Positions 1 through 8,406 of a DNA stretch of 64,000 nt are shown in pieces (position 1 is the stretch's first letter; each line of letters begins with the position of its first letter). The position numbers and the translations under genes are program-made. This DNA is from Fretibacter sp964410285 (GTDB taxonomy: Bacteria; Pseudomonadota; Alphaproteobacteria; Caulobacterales; Maricaulaceae). Under the pieces are notes generated by a model. That model saw nothing but the letters and a program-made list of their open reading frames with translations. It did not search any database and was not told the origin of the DNA. The stretch lies in assembly GCA_964410285.1 (NCBI GenBank), contig CAYPFR010000001.1, forward strand, positions 558,001 through 622,000. The letters are read 5' to 3'.

Positions 1-218
1 GGGACGCAGAGGATAACCAGATCTGCCTCGCCCGCCAGATGCGCCGCGTTTTGTTCGGCGCGGCAGGCAATACCAAGGCGGGATACGGCGGCGCAGACGC
101 TGGCTGATTTATCTGCGATCAATACGGATTTTGCTGCGCCGTATTCCCGCGCTGCCCGCGCGATAGAACTGCCGATCAATCCGCCGCCAACGATTAAAAC
201 CGTGTCAAATATTGCCAT
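1..218 (-). CDS. tyrA: Prephenate/arogenate dehydrogenase, N-terminal fragment (TyrA)
   Basis: The window edge cuts this gene; only the first 72 codons are visible. The ATG lies at 216-218 on the minus strand. The protein opens with a Rossmann dinucleotide-binding fold: residues 7-16 read LIVGGGLIGS, the GxGxxG-type loop for NAD(P), followed by an acidic strand end (VLIADKS) and a hydrophobic strand ending ADLVILCV. This matches the N-terminus of prephenate dehydrogenases, cytosolic enzymes of tyrosine synthesis. The start is 1 nt beyond the stop of the chorismate mutase gene, so the two are almost certainly co-transcribed and coupled: chorismate to prephenate, then the dehydrogenase step. 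Other Rossmann dehydrogenases would look similar in so short a fragment; the neighbour decides the call. Confidence 0.8.
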   Translation of the reverse strand, partial: MAIFDTVLIVGGGLIGSSIARAAREYGAAKSVLIADKSASVCAAVSRLGIACRAEQNAAHLAGEADLVILCV

Positions 219-219
219 G

Positions 220-1041
220 CTAACGCCCGCCCGTATCATGGGTGTGGGGCGCGGAGCTTGCGAGCGGGGAGGGTAGACAGCCAATGATTTTAGCCCGCGG
301 GTCAAGGGCCTGAATATCCGTAATATCGTCCACATAGTCTTCCACCGTATAAAGGCGGTTATCACCGGCTTCCGCGCGGAGCGCCGCCGAGACAGGCAAG
401 GCTGCGACGGCGCGCGCATCCGTGATTGCAATCAAGGTGGTGTCAGCCCCCGACGGCGCCATTTCCGCTGTCGCGACCGCAACGGCGCGCGGCCAGCTCG
501 CCCCGTTTGAGACACGCGGCAGGCCGGCGTGGATTTTCAAATCCGGCATAGCCCCGCCGCTGCACAACGCGCTCCACCAGCTATTCATTCCGCCCGGCGC
601 GGGCAGCACGGCAACCCCTTCATCCTCGCTATAGGCGCTGGCGAGCGCCGCGCTTGCGGTGGGGTAAGACAGGGCGGGCAGGGACGCGCCAAAGCGGTCA
701 TGCACGAGCGTCCAAACATCAAGCGTATCGCCTTCTAGCGCGACATGCAGGCGCATCGGTCCTTGGGCGGCGAGGCTGGCGCTCATCAGCTCTGCCCATA
801 TCTTGGATACTAGCACAGGCGATGTGCCTGCTGTCTGCGCCGCCAGATCACGTACATGACTTTCCTCGCGCGAGGGACGCCAGACGCGCATTCCGGATTT
901 TGCTCGGCGCACCGCGCCCGCAAGCTCAAGCCGTTCGGCAATCAGGGAGAGCAAGGCGGAGTCCACACGGTCGATTTCTACACGTACCTGTTCAATCGGC
1001 ATGGCATTGGCTTGCGGCGAAGATTTTGGCGTATCAGTCAT
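220..1041 (-). CDS. Chorismate mutase family protein (AroQ domain plus C-terminal extension)
   Basis: A 273-residue protein. Residues about 15-95 are an all-helical AroQ-type chorismate mutase domain, with the family pattern IDRVDSALLSLIAERLELA followed by RRAKS and a later R-E-E helix. This domain converts chorismate to prephenate. The remaining 180 residues are an alanine-rich extension with no catalytic motif that I recognise; it somewhat resembles the extra domain of alphaproteobacterial chorismate mutase proteins next to hisC and tyrA. The gene sits 1 nt after the methyltransferase gene and 1 nt before tyrA on the same strand, so it is in a tight operon. An internal Met14 (ATG at 1000-1002), just before the mutase domain, is an alternative start. 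The mutase call is firm; the C-terminal role is unknown. Confidence 0.85.
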   Translation of the reverse strand: MTDTPKSSPQANAMPIEQVRVEIDRVDSALLSLIAERLELAGAVRRAKSGMRVWRPSREESHVRDLAAQTAGTSPVLVSKIWAELMSASLAAQGPMRLHVALEGDTLDVWTLVHDRFGASLPALSYPTASAALASAYSEDEGVAVLPAPGGMNSWWSALCSGGAMPDLKIHAGLPRVSNGASWPRAVAVATAEMAPSGADTTLIAITDARAVAALPVSAALRAEAGDNRLYTVEDYVDDITDIQALDPRAKIIGCLPSPLASSAPHTHDTGGR

Positions 1042-1042
1042 A

Positions 1043-1786
1043 TCATATTTCGCGGTTGGCGGCAGGCTTTCCTATTGGCGCAGACCCGAAACGGGGCCGC
1101 ATAACCAGACGAGACGTTTGTCCCGAAGTCTCCGCATAAAGCCGCTTGACCGCTTCGACAAGGACTAGGCCCGAAAAAGTCGGCCAAACCGTCTCGCCAA
1201 AGCTCTCGAACCCTTTGATGAGGACTGGGCGAGCGAGGGCGCGGACGGGCGGGACAAATAAAGCCCCAGACCAAACCGTGGGCACAAAGCCAGCAGCGCG
1301 TAGGGCGGCGCGAAGCTGAGTGCGCGAGAAGGGTCGCCCCGCGCCAAAGGGCGTTGCATCCGAACGCGCCCAAAGCCCTGAGCGATTAGACGCCAATATG
1401 ACGATTCGGCCTTCCGGGCGGGTGACGCGCCAAAGTTCTTTGAGGAGGGCCGCAAGGTCCGGCGCTTCTTCAGCCCCGTGAGAGACCAATACATTATCAA
1501 AACTGATATCGGCAAAGGGCAGGTGATGATCTTCGGTCAGGCAAGTACAGATGCCGCGCCGCGTAGCCTGCGCCAGTGCGCCTTGACCGCCCGGCATGGC
1601 GAGAACGACGCGCTTGGCCTGCGCTTCATACGGGGCGAGATAGGGCCAGCTATAGCCATAGCCCAGCACATCTTGCCCCGCGAGTTCTGGCCAAAGGTTC
1701 GCTAGCCTCCGAGCCGTCATATCGCGCGCTGCCCCGCCCAGACGGGAGGCATAAAACTGCTCAAGATGTATTACGTTTTGACGCAT
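1043..1786 (-). CDS. Class I SAM-dependent methyltransferase
   Basis: I place the start at the ATG at 1784-1786 (MRQNVIHLEQFYASRLG), giving 247 residues. The frame stays open upstream, but the extra 22 residues do not look like the family, and the shorter start leaves room for a promoter before divergent gloB. The fold shows a SAM-binding strand-loop (QDVLGYGYSWPYL), a later acidic position, LPFADISFDNVLVSHGAEE typical of post-motif I methyltransferases, and ELWRVTRPEGRIVILA. The classic GxGxG is degenerate. Homologues of this type sit beside gloB in many alphaproteobacteria; the substrate is not known. The stop is 1 nt from the chorismate mutase start. Confidence 0.8.
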   Translation of the reverse strand: MRQNVIHLEQFYASRLGGAARDMTARRLANLWPELAGQDVLGYGYSWPYLAPYEAQAKRVVLAMPGGQGALAQATRRGICTCLTEDHHLPFADISFDNVLVSHGAEEAPDLAALLKELWRVTRPEGRIVILASNRSGLWARSDATPFGAGRPFSRTQLRAALRAAGFVPTVWSGALFVPPVRALARPVLIKGFESFGETVWPTFSGLVLVEAVKRLYAETSGQTSRLVMRPRFGSAPIGKPAANREI

Positions 1787-1842
1787 AGTATTGAGTTGCT
1801 CGCATTTCGCGCTAAGACTAACGGGATATTGCAAAATAACCA

Positions 1843-2592
1843 ATGGAATCACGCTTTATGCTCATGATAAAAATGTTCCCCTGCCTGAGCGATAATTACG
1901 GTTTTCTTGTTCATGATCCCAGCAGCGGGGCAACCGCCTGTATTGATACGCCCGAAGTGCCGCCCATTGAAGCCGCGCTTAGCGAGGCGGGCTGGAGCCT
2001 TTCAGAGATATGGAATACCCATCATCATCCCGATCACGTCGGCGGCAATCAGAAGCTCGCCGCAAAGCACGGCGCGATTATTCGCGGCCCCGCCCATGAC
2101 GCGCGGCGAATTCCCGGGCTAACCCACGGAGTGAGCGGCGGGCAGGTCTTTTGCTTTGGCGGAGAGGATGTGCATGTCATTGAAACGCCGGGTCATACGG
2201 CGGGGCATATTATCTATCATATCCCCGGCGCGGAAAACGGGGACGGCGCGGCCTTTGTCGGGGATACGATTTTTGTCATGGGCTGCGGACGGCTCTTTGA
2301 GGGCACGCCCAAAGAAATGTTCACCAGCCTTGCCGCGATTGCAGCCTTGCCCAAAGCCACCAAGCTTTACTGCGCCCATGAGTATACGCTTTCCAATGGG
2401 CGCTTCGCGCAAACGGTGGAGCCAAGTAATGCGGCGCTTCTGGCTTATATAAAAACGGCGGAAAGTCTGCGCGCGAGGGGTGAGCCGACGGTGCCAACAA
2501 CGGTCGCGCGGGAGCGCGCGATTAATCCCTTTGTAAGGGCCAAAACGGTAGAGCGCCTCGGCGACATTCGCCGGGCCAAGGATAATTTTTAA
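1843..2592 (+). CDS. gloB: Hydroxyacylglutathione hydrolase (glyoxalase II)
   Basis: GloB hydrolyses S-D-lactoylglutathione to D-lactate and glutathione, the second step of methylglyoxal detoxification in the cytosol. The 249-residue length fits. The metallo-beta-lactamase fold is clear: MFPCLSDNYGFLVHDP at the N-terminus, the dinuclear metal motif THHHPDHVGG, ETPGHTAGHIIYH with a third metal ligand, GDTIFVMGCGRLFEGT, and the C-terminal YCAHEYTLSN and NPFVRA segments that define glyoxalase II. Start choice is uncertain: ATGs at 1843, 1858 and 1864 are in frame, and the family usually begins only a few residues before the PCLSDNY motif, so 1858 or 1864 may be used. The next gene starts inside its stop codon. 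Confidence 0.93.
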   Translation: MESRFMLMIKMFPCLSDNYGFLVHDPSSGATACIDTPEVPPIEAALSEAGWSLSEIWNTHHHPDHVGGNQKLAAKHGAIIRGPAHDARRIPGLTHGVSGGQVFCFGGEDVHVIETPGHTAGHIIYHIPGAENGDGAAFVGDTIFVMGCGRLFEGTPKEMFTSLAAIAALPKATKLYCAHEYTLSNGRFAQTVEPSNAALLAYIKTAESLRARGEPTVPTTVARERAINPFVRAKTVERLGDIRRAKDNF

Positions 2593-3101
2593 TGCGCGCT
2601 GTGGCTATAGCTCTGGCCGCGGTATTAACAGCCTGCGCCAGCGCGCCGGACCCGGCTCCGCCTGCGCCTTATAAAATCGCGGCAGGTGATGATGCCCTCG
2701 CGCAGCGCGCCACCCCGACCAGCGCCGCAGTGGGAGAGGTTTATCACTGGGTCCACATCAGCGAGTATAAAGACATCGAAGCCCGCCTACGCCGTGAAAC
2801 CGTTAATACAACGCGCCGCCTCTATACTCCAAAGGACGGCGTGCGCGTCAAATATATAGGCAAGACAGATGTCTATGTCTGGAGCGCCGCCACGGGGCAA
2901 ATTCGGCGCGGAACATGGGTCATTTCCGAGGGCAAATTCGGCCCCCAAATCTGCGAGACATTTTACGGAGAGACGGCTTGCCTGAACACCGCTGAGCAGC
3001 TCTCGGGCGTGGGCAGAATTGACAAACGCGCCGGCGACGCCTTCGGCCTTGCCCGAGGCATCCGCCCCGTTATCGGCAAGGACGGCCTGCCGAGTTGGTA
3101 G
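2592..3101 (+). CDS. Putative lipoprotein of unknown function
   Basis: A 169-residue protein whose ATG shares an A with the gloB stop (TAATG), so translation is coupled. The N-terminus has a short hydrophobic stretch ending in a lipobox (LTAC, Cys15), predicting a lipoprotein anchored in the outer or inner membrane on the periplasmic side. The mature part has an even mix of charged residues, a YTPKDGVRVKYIG segment and two cysteines (ICETFYGETAC) that could form a disulfide in the periplasm. I do not recognise a family. Co-expression with gloB is the only clue to a role. Confidence 0.65.
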   Translation: MRAVAIALAAVLTACASAPDPAPPAPYKIAAGDDALAQRATPTSAAVGEVYHWVHISEYKDIEARLRRETVNTTRRLYTPKDGVRVKYIGKTDVYVWSAATGQIRRGTWVISEGKFGPQICETFYGETACLNTAEQLSGVGRIDKRAGDAFGLARGIRPVIGKDGLPSW

Positions 3102-3145
3102 ACTAAACACCTAAAGGGTATTCAGGCGGCTTCATAAAGTCAAAA

Positions 3146-3194
3146 CAGTTTCGTGATTTTGAACGCGTTCAAAATCACTGAGTTGACGAAACTG
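3146..3194. repeat. Nested perfect palindrome upstream of lysS
   Basis: Positions 3153-3178 form an exact 26-bp palindrome (half-site GTGATTTTGAACG followed directly by its complement). It is nested in a second inverted repeat: CAGTTTCGT at 3146-3154 and ACGAAACTG at 3186-3194. No T-run follows on either strand, so it is not a typical terminator. It lies 50 nt after the lipoprotein stop and 46 nt before the lysS start. It could be an operator for a dimeric regulator, a cruciform, or a small intergenic repeat element; no second copy was noticed in the window. Confidence 0.6.
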
Positions 3195-3240
3195 CTCATT
3201 GGGCTTAGGCCGTGGGCTTTATTGACGCTGCGAGATACTC

Positions 3241-4860
3241 ATGCATGATCCTGTTTTTGACAAAGTAAAAGCTTGGCCTTTTGAACAGGCAAAGCTGATT
3301 GTCAAACGCCTTGAAATTGAAAAAAAACGCGGCATTGACCGCGCAGGCCGGCCGGTGATTTTCGAAACCGGTTATGGCCCTTCTGGATTGCCGCATATTG
3401 GGACCTTTGGCGAGGTCGCCCGCACGACCATGGTTCGCAATGCCTTTCATGCGCTCACGGAGAATAAAATTCCGACCCGGCTGATTTGTTTTTCAGATGA
3501 TCTGGACGGCTTTCGAAAAGTGCCGGAGAATATGCCTAATGGCGATATGCTCGCCAAGCATCTTGGCAAGCCTTTATCTGATGTGCCCGACCCATTTGGC
3601 TGCCATGACAGCTATGCGGGGCATAACAATAAAATGCTACGCGAGTTTCTGGACGGCTTTGGCTTTGACTATGAGTTTCGATCTGCAACCGAGGAATACC
3701 GCAGCGGACGGTTTGACGACACCTTGCTGAAGGCGGCCGCCAATTACCAAAAAATCATGGATGTTATGCTCCCAACCTTGGGGGCAGAGCGCCAAGCCAC
3801 CTATTCACCTTTCCTGCCTATTAGCCCGTCATCGGGACGGGTACTTTATGTGCCCATGAAGGCAGTAGATGCAAAAAATGGCACGGTGACATTTGCGGAT
3901 GAGGACGGCACGGATGTGACGCTGCCCGTGACGGGCGGTAATGTGAAAATGCAATGGAAGCCGGATTTTGGTATGCGCTGGGCTAATCTGAAAGTCGATT
4001 TTGAAATGTTTGGCAAGGACCATCAAGCGAATGCGGGGATTTATTCCAAGATTTGTAAAATCCTCGGCGAAAATCCGCCTGTGCAATATGTCTATGAACT
4101 GTTTTTGGATGATCAAGGGGAGAAGATTTCCAAATCCAAAGGCAATGGCATCGCCGTCGAAGACTGGCTGCGCTACGCCACGCCCGAAAGTCTTTCGCTA
4201 TTTATGTTTACAAAACCGCGCACGGCAAAGCGGCTGTATTTTGATGTCATCCCCAAGGCGACAGATGAGTATTTTCAGCACCTTGCCGCCTATCCGCGCC
4301 AGGAGCCAAACCAGCAATATAATAATCCTGTCTGGCATATTCACGGCGGGAGTCCGCCGGCGGTTGGCAATCATTATAATAGTCCGATCAGCTTTGCGCT
4401 TTTGCTGAATTTGGTGTCTGCGGCCAATGCCTCGGATAAAGATATGCTCTGGGGTTTTATTGAGCGCTATGTGCCCGGGGCCTGCGCTGAAGACTATCCC
4501 GTGCTTGATAAGCTTTCGGAATATGCTGTGCGCTATTATCACGATTTCGTAAAGCCGGGGAAAACCTACCGCGCGCCAACAGAGGCGGAGCGCGCGGCGC
4601 TGACCGATTTAGCGACCCGTCTGCGCGCGGTTACAGGCAGTGCGGCCACGGACGGTGAAGCGCTGCAAACACTGATATTCTCAGTGGGTAAGGACCATGA
4701 ATTTGAAAATCTACGCGGCTGGTTCCAAACGATTTACGAGGTCTGCCTCGGCCAGAGTCAGGGACCGAGATTTGGCTCATTTGTCGCGATTTATGGCCCG
4801 GCAGAGACCGCAGGCTTGATCGACCGCGCCCTTGCCGGGGAGCTCATGAAAGAGGCGTAA
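3241..4860 (+). CDS. lysK: Lysyl-tRNA synthetase, class I
   Basis: This is the archaeal-type class I LysRS, which charges tRNA-Lys and is the normal form in many alphaproteobacteria in place of class II LysS. The 539-residue length fits. The HIGH-like signature is LPHIGTFGE near residue 49, and the KMSKS equivalent is KISKSKGNG near residue 297, bracketing a Rossmann catalytic core. The C-terminal part is helical, as in the anticodon-binding cage. The initiator ATG at 3241 directly precedes the conserved start of the family. The palindrome 46 nt upstream is the only obvious candidate control element. The neighbouring gene is convergent with a 25-bp gap. Confidence 0.95.
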   Translation: MHDPVFDKVKAWPFEQAKLIVKRLEIEKKRGIDRAGRPVIFETGYGPSGLPHIGTFGEVARTTMVRNAFHALTENKIPTRLICFSDDLDGFRKVPENMPNGDMLAKHLGKPLSDVPDPFGCHDSYAGHNNKMLREFLDGFGFDYEFRSATEEYRSGRFDDTLLKAAANYQKIMDVMLPTLGAERQATYSPFLPISPSSGRVLYVPMKAVDAKNGTVTFADEDGTDVTLPVTGGNVKMQWKPDFGMRWANLKVDFEMFGKDHQANAGIYSKICKILGENPPVQYVYELFLDDQGEKISKSKGNGIAVEDWLRYATPESLSLFMFTKPRTAKRLYFDVIPKATDEYFQHLAAYPRQEPNQQYNNPVWHIHGGSPPAVGNHYNSPISFALLLNLVSAANASDKDMLWGFIERYVPGACAEDYPVLDKLSEYAVRYYHDFVKPGKTYRAPTEAERAALTDLATRLRAVTGSAATDGEALQTLIFSVGKDHEFENLRGWFQTIYEVCLGQSQGPRFGSFVAIYGPAETAGLIDRALAGELMKEA

Positions 4861-4885
4861 GCGCGTTCAGTTCTCAAACTTTGCT

Positions 4886-5878
4886 CTAAAATTTATGTAG
4901 CGTCTGCCCGAGCAAGGTGATCGCGTTGTCTTCGATCGGGAACGTCAGCACAATTCGTCCGCCGTCATCGCGCGGGGCAGCCATCAGCAAAAATTGTCCT
5001 GCCAAAGCTTGGTTTTGCGAGAGCAATCCGCCGCTGACAAAGGCACTTAGAAGGGCATCTGCATCATTCACGCCTAGCGCCGCTGCGCCGTTTGCGCCGC
5101 CTTCGCCCATTTGCAAATCGACATTACCAATAAAGCCCACGTCGCCCCAAGACATATCAAAGTCTGGCACGGTCATGGCCCCGGATGTCTGCCACAGCGC
5201 CACATCCTTATTATCCAAAGACACCAGTCCCTCGGCAATGCCGCTGCCATTAACGCGCGCGATTTTGTCGCCAAACGCCTGCTGGAGATTTCCGCCTGCC
5301 CCGGGCGCGAGCGTGATATCGCTAATATCAAATACCGCGCGCAGCCCCTGTGTTAGCGGTGGTAAGCTGGGGGACAGGTCGATCTTGCCCGACCCGAGCG
5401 CAAGGACAGGCGGCGGTCCGCCAGAAACCGGCACAGCCCGAAGGTTGGTAAATTCGGCTTTCACCGACTTTAGCTTACCGGAAATCGAGCTCCCAAATTC
5501 AACGCGCATCATATCGCCGTTCAGATCAAAAACCCAGTTTTGTCCTGAGTTCCCTCTCAGGCCGATGCGGACGGTTTTATCGGCGCTAAGGGTCCAGACT
5601 GTTGGGCGTAAGGCCTCTGCGGTTATGTTGATGATTTGGGGCGTGAAGCTTCCTTTCGGGCCTTCAATGCGCATATCTGTCAGTACGGCGCGGTAGCGCA
5701 ATGGATAACCCCGTACCTTAACGTCGTCCGCTTTAAGGGTAATGCCGTCCTCGGCCAGATCCGCGCGGGCCTCAGAAAGCGCATTGAGCATTGCGCTTTT
5801 GCCTATCCACCAATAAGCGCTCCAAAGGCCCATCAGAATCGCAATTATGCCTAGGGGCAGTAGAAGAAGTTTTTTCAT
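4886..5878 (-). CDS. DUF2125 domain-containing protein
   Basis: A 330-residue protein with one N-terminal membrane segment (LLLLPLGIIAILMGLWSAYW, residues 4-23) and a large domain expected in the periplasm. The body reads like DUF2125, an alphaproteobacterial family of unknown function: VRGYPLRYRAVLTDMRIEGP, then alternating beta-strand segments and a short FPIEDN-type C-terminus. I chose the ATG at 5876-5878 because the frame is open for 67 more codons but that part overlaps the 3' end of the upstream YdcF-like gene and is basic, low-quality sequence. The gap to the upstream stop is 19 nt. Families like this often look like lipid or envelope-binding beta scaffolds, but no function is assigned. 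Confidence 0.82.
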   Translation of the reverse strand: MKKLLLLPLGIIAILMGLWSAYWWIGKSAMLNALSEARADLAEDGITLKADDVKVRGYPLRYRAVLTDMRIEGPKGSFTPQIINITAEALRPTVWTLSADKTVRIGLRGNSGQNWVFDLNGDMMRVEFGSSISGKLKSVKAEFTNLRAVPVSGGPPPVLALGSGKIDLSPSLPPLTQGLRAVFDISDITLAPGAGGNLQQAFGDKIARVNGSGIAEGLVSLDNKDVALWQTSGAMTVPDFDMSWGDVGFIGNVDLQMGEGGANGAAALGVNDADALLSAFVSGGLLSQNQALAGQFLLMAAPRDDGGRIVLTFPIEDNAITLLGQTLHKF

Positions 5879-5897
5879 GGCTTTGGTTCCTGCGTGA

Positions 5898-6659
5898 TTA
5901 GGGTTTACCGGGCGGCTGAGGCGATAGCGGTGCGGGGTCAGCTTTGGCGTCATCAGACTGTACGGGCTTATCCGCCGCGCCTTGCCTTTCGGGGTGCGGC
6001 AGAACGGGCGGGCCCGCCTTACGCGCTTGGCGGGGTTCGCGCAAAAGGCTGCCAATGAGTTTACCATATTCATTGGCATAGCGGGTCAGCTGTTTTTTAT
6101 CTTTCCACCAAGGTCCATTATCAAGGCTTGTGACGGGATAGCGCGTGATCCGGATGCGCCCGGCGGCGTGCCCGATTTCAACAGTAGCGCGCGGCATATG
6201 ATAGGCCGAAGTCACAAGGATTATATGCTCATACCCTAAGGCGCCGGTCCAAGCGGCCGTCTCCCGTGCATTCCCGATCGTATTTTGAGCGGCATAATCA
6301 AGATCGATGCAGCAAGCGGCGAGCGGCGCGGGCGCGCCCAGCAGATCCATAATGTCGTCTCGGGAGTTTTTCTCATTTACACCCGAAATCAAGAGCCGCT
6401 CTCCTTTGCCTTGTTCTAATAGGTCGGTCGCCGCCTCAAGGCGTCCTCCGCCCGCGCCTGTCCATACGACAATGCCGTCTGCCGCCGGGAGTGTCTCTGG
6501 CTTTTCCATATTGTGAACGATAGAGGCAAAGCTAAGAAAGCCGCCAACCATAGCCGCCAAAGCAATCGCGGCGGAAAAACAGAAAAATTTCTGCCAGCCG
6601 CGTCTTTTACGGGCGCGCAAAAGCGGGTCATAAGATTTATCGCGCCGCGCCGAGTTCAT
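5898..6659 (-). CDS. YdcF/SanA-like DUF218 envelope protein
   Basis: A 253-residue membrane protein. Residues about 24-47 form one transmembrane segment. The following domain has DUF218 features: IVVWTGAGGGRLEAATDLLE, LLISGVNE, then a TIGNARETAAW helix and ILVTSAYHMPRA, a conserved YHMPR segment. The family includes ElyC, SanA and YdcF, linked to envelope integrity; the exact chemistry is unsettled. The last 45 residues are a proline-rich, poorly conserved tail. The start overlaps the ftsX stop by 4 nt (6656-6659), placing it in the ftsE-ftsX operon. Confidence 0.85.
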   Translation of the reverse strand: MNSARRDKSYDPLLRARKRRGWQKFFCFSAAIALAAMVGGFLSFASIVHNMEKPETLPAADGIVVWTGAGGGRLEAATDLLEQGKGERLLISGVNEKNSRDDIMDLLGAPAPLAACCIDLDYAAQNTIGNARETAAWTGALGYEHIILVTSAYHMPRATVEIGHAAGRIRITRYPVTSLDNGPWWKDKKQLTRYANEYGKLIGSLLREPRQARKAGPPVLPHPERQGAADKPVQSDDAKADPAPLSPQPPGKP

Positions 6660-7561
6660 GTATAGAGCCGCTGCTTATGCAGGATTTGCTTAGCCGAAAC
6701 CCCCGCTGCAATGACGCAAATTCCCGTGAATATAAATATCATCACGATCACAAGAATAACGTCTGAGAGATGTGGGGTAAGAGGGGGCAAGAGACCGATA
6801 TTAGCGGGCCCACGTAAAAGCCGGTAAAGGGCCATAAATCCAAACGCAGCCAAAACACCTATTGCGGCGGCAAGCAAGCTGATTTTCAGCGCCCGCTTGA
6901 TAAAGAGTTTGGCGATAAATTTATCACTCGCGCCAACTTGGGAAAATACAGATAAGATTTGCTTTTGCGCGGTCATAGCGGAATGGGTCGCAAAGATAGT
7001 CGCGGCGGTACCGGCAAAAAATGTGACAAGCAAAATCAGCCAACTGCCTATGCGAAAGGCGCGCGCCGCTTTTGTGATGTCCTGCGTCCATTCACTATGA
7101 TCGTCAAGCACAGCCTCTATACCGCCCCGGCTCAAAGCGTCGCGAATGGCGTCGCGGTCTTGCGCCGTAGTTTTCGACAGCCGGATTAGAACGGGCAGGG
7201 TAACGCCGTCGGGAAGACCGGTTTCAAAGCCTTCTCCCAGCCACGGCGTTATTAACGAAAGGGCTTCGCTGTCGCTTACGCGGGAGACAGAGAGCTGCGG
7301 GCGCGCGGCTTTGATAATCTTGGCAGCCTCCTCGGCTTGGGAAAGACGGGTGTCGGGGGCGGCATTGGTGAGCTGTACCGTGGCCGCACCGGAGAGCTCG
7401 GCCTGCCAGTTTTCATAGCTGCGCCCACCCATATTCGCCGCCAGCAACGAAAGGGCCGCCAGAAAAGCCATGACGATGAGCACAACCCAAAGGGGGCGTT
7501 CCGCCGCCCGGTCAATGGGGAGCAGGGGCTCAGGCGCGGCTGTGAAATCCTTATCGCTCAT
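6656..7561 (-). CDS. ftsX: Cell division protein FtsX (permease subunit)
   Basis: A 301-residue membrane protein with four predicted transmembrane segments: one near residues 26-45 and three in the C-terminal half (about 170-190, 220-250 and 268-290). A periplasmic loop lies between the first and second, the FtsX layout. FtsEX couples ATP hydrolysis at the septum to peptidoglycan hydrolase activation. The signature part includes a QKQILSVFSQVGASDKFI cytosolic segment conserved in FtsX. The gene overlaps ftsE by 4 nt (ATGA) and the YdcF-like gene by 4 nt, so stoichiometric coupling is likely. Confidence 0.88.
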   Translation of the reverse strand: MSDKDFTAAPEPLLPIDRAAERPLWVVLIVMAFLAALSLLAANMGGRSYENWQAELSGAATVQLTNAAPDTRLSQAEEAAKIIKAARPQLSVSRVSDSEALSLITPWLGEGFETGLPDGVTLPVLIRLSKTTAQDRDAIRDALSRGGIEAVLDDHSEWTQDITKAARAFRIGSWLILLVTFFAGTAATIFATHSAMTAQKQILSVFSQVGASDKFIAKLFIKRALKISLLAAAIGVLAAFGFMALYRLLRGPANIGLLPPLTPHLSDVILVIVMIFIFTGICVIAAGVSAKQILHKQRLYT

Positions 7562-8277
7562 GAGGGGTGTTCCTCATAAAGATAGGCATCTTGAAGATGC
7601 AAAACGCGTGCGGGCATTTTATCAATGATCTGCCGGTCATGGGTCGCGATTAAGACGGTCGTGCCCATGCGGTTCATTTCTGCAAAAAGACGCAAAAGAC
7701 GCTGGCTGATTTCGGGGTCAACATTGCCTGTGGGTTCGTCGGCAATCAGAAGGCGGGGCTTGGAGATAACGGCGCGCGCAATGGCGGCGCGCTGCTTTTC
7801 CCCGCCCGACAAAGTATTGGGCGCAGCTTCTAGCCGGTCTCCAAGCCCAACCCAGTCCAGAAGATCGCGCACATTCCGGTCGTAAATTTCTGCGCTCACG
7901 CCTTGAACCCGCAGCGGCAGGGCGACATTGGCATAGACGGAGAGATGATCAATCAGGCTAAACGCCTGCCAGACCACGCCAATCTCTCTGCGCATTAAGC
8001 CCAGTGTCACCGCGTCCATTTGCGATATATCTTGGCCAAATAGGCTGACCAGCCCGCGCGAGGGCTGCATTGCCAAATAAATCAACCGCAGCAATGAGGA
8101 CTTCCCCGCGCCAGACGGCCCCGTCAGGAAATTAAAGCTTCCGGTTTCAATCGACAGGTCAATATCTTTGAGCACTTCCGGGCCCCGTCCATAACGCAGG
8201 CCCACGCGGTCAAAGCGCACAATATCCTGCTTGAGGGGACGCGGGGCTGGCGTAATTTGGGAAGAGGTAAGGCTCAT
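7558..8277 (-). CDS. ftsE: Cell division ATP-binding protein FtsE
   Basis: A 239-residue ABC ATPase. Visible motifs are Walker A GPSGAGKSS, Q-loop VVWQAF, signature LSGGEKQRAAIARA, Walker B LLIADEPTGNVD and the switch ATHDRQI. The FtsE-type pattern of a short protein followed by an overlapping FtsX gene fixes the identity. Cytosolic, membrane-associated through FtsX. The first 18 residues before FDRVGLRYG are an extension with no motif. The gene is divergent from the zinc-ribbon gene with 129 nt between them, which should hold both promoters. Confidence 0.92.
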   Translation of the reverse strand: MSLTSSQITPAPRPLKQDIVRFDRVGLRYGRGPEVLKDIDLSIETGSFNFLTGPSGAGKSSLLRLIYLAMQPSRGLVSLFGQDISQMDAVTLGLMRREIGVVWQAFSLIDHLSVYANVALPLRVQGVSAEIYDRNVRDLLDWVGLGDRLEAAPNTLSGGEKQRAAIARAVISKPRLLIADEPTGNVDPEISQRLLRLFAEMNRMGTTVLIATHDRQIIDKMPARVLHLQDAYLYEEHPS

Positions 8278-8406
8278 GGTGCAATCATAGGTGAAAACGG
8301 CCCTGCTTCGCTAGGACTTTTGCATCTTATCTCTGCCTTTTCATTTGACGCGTAATTTGGCACAACGCAGTAAGGATATCGCCGCGGCGCGGTTAATGAG
8401 GCCAAT

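Noticed and set aside
4917..5696. Long open frame of 259 codons on the plus strand
   Set aside because: It is antisense to the DUF2125 gene, Ser/Pro-rich with no family pattern; a GC-rich shadow frame.
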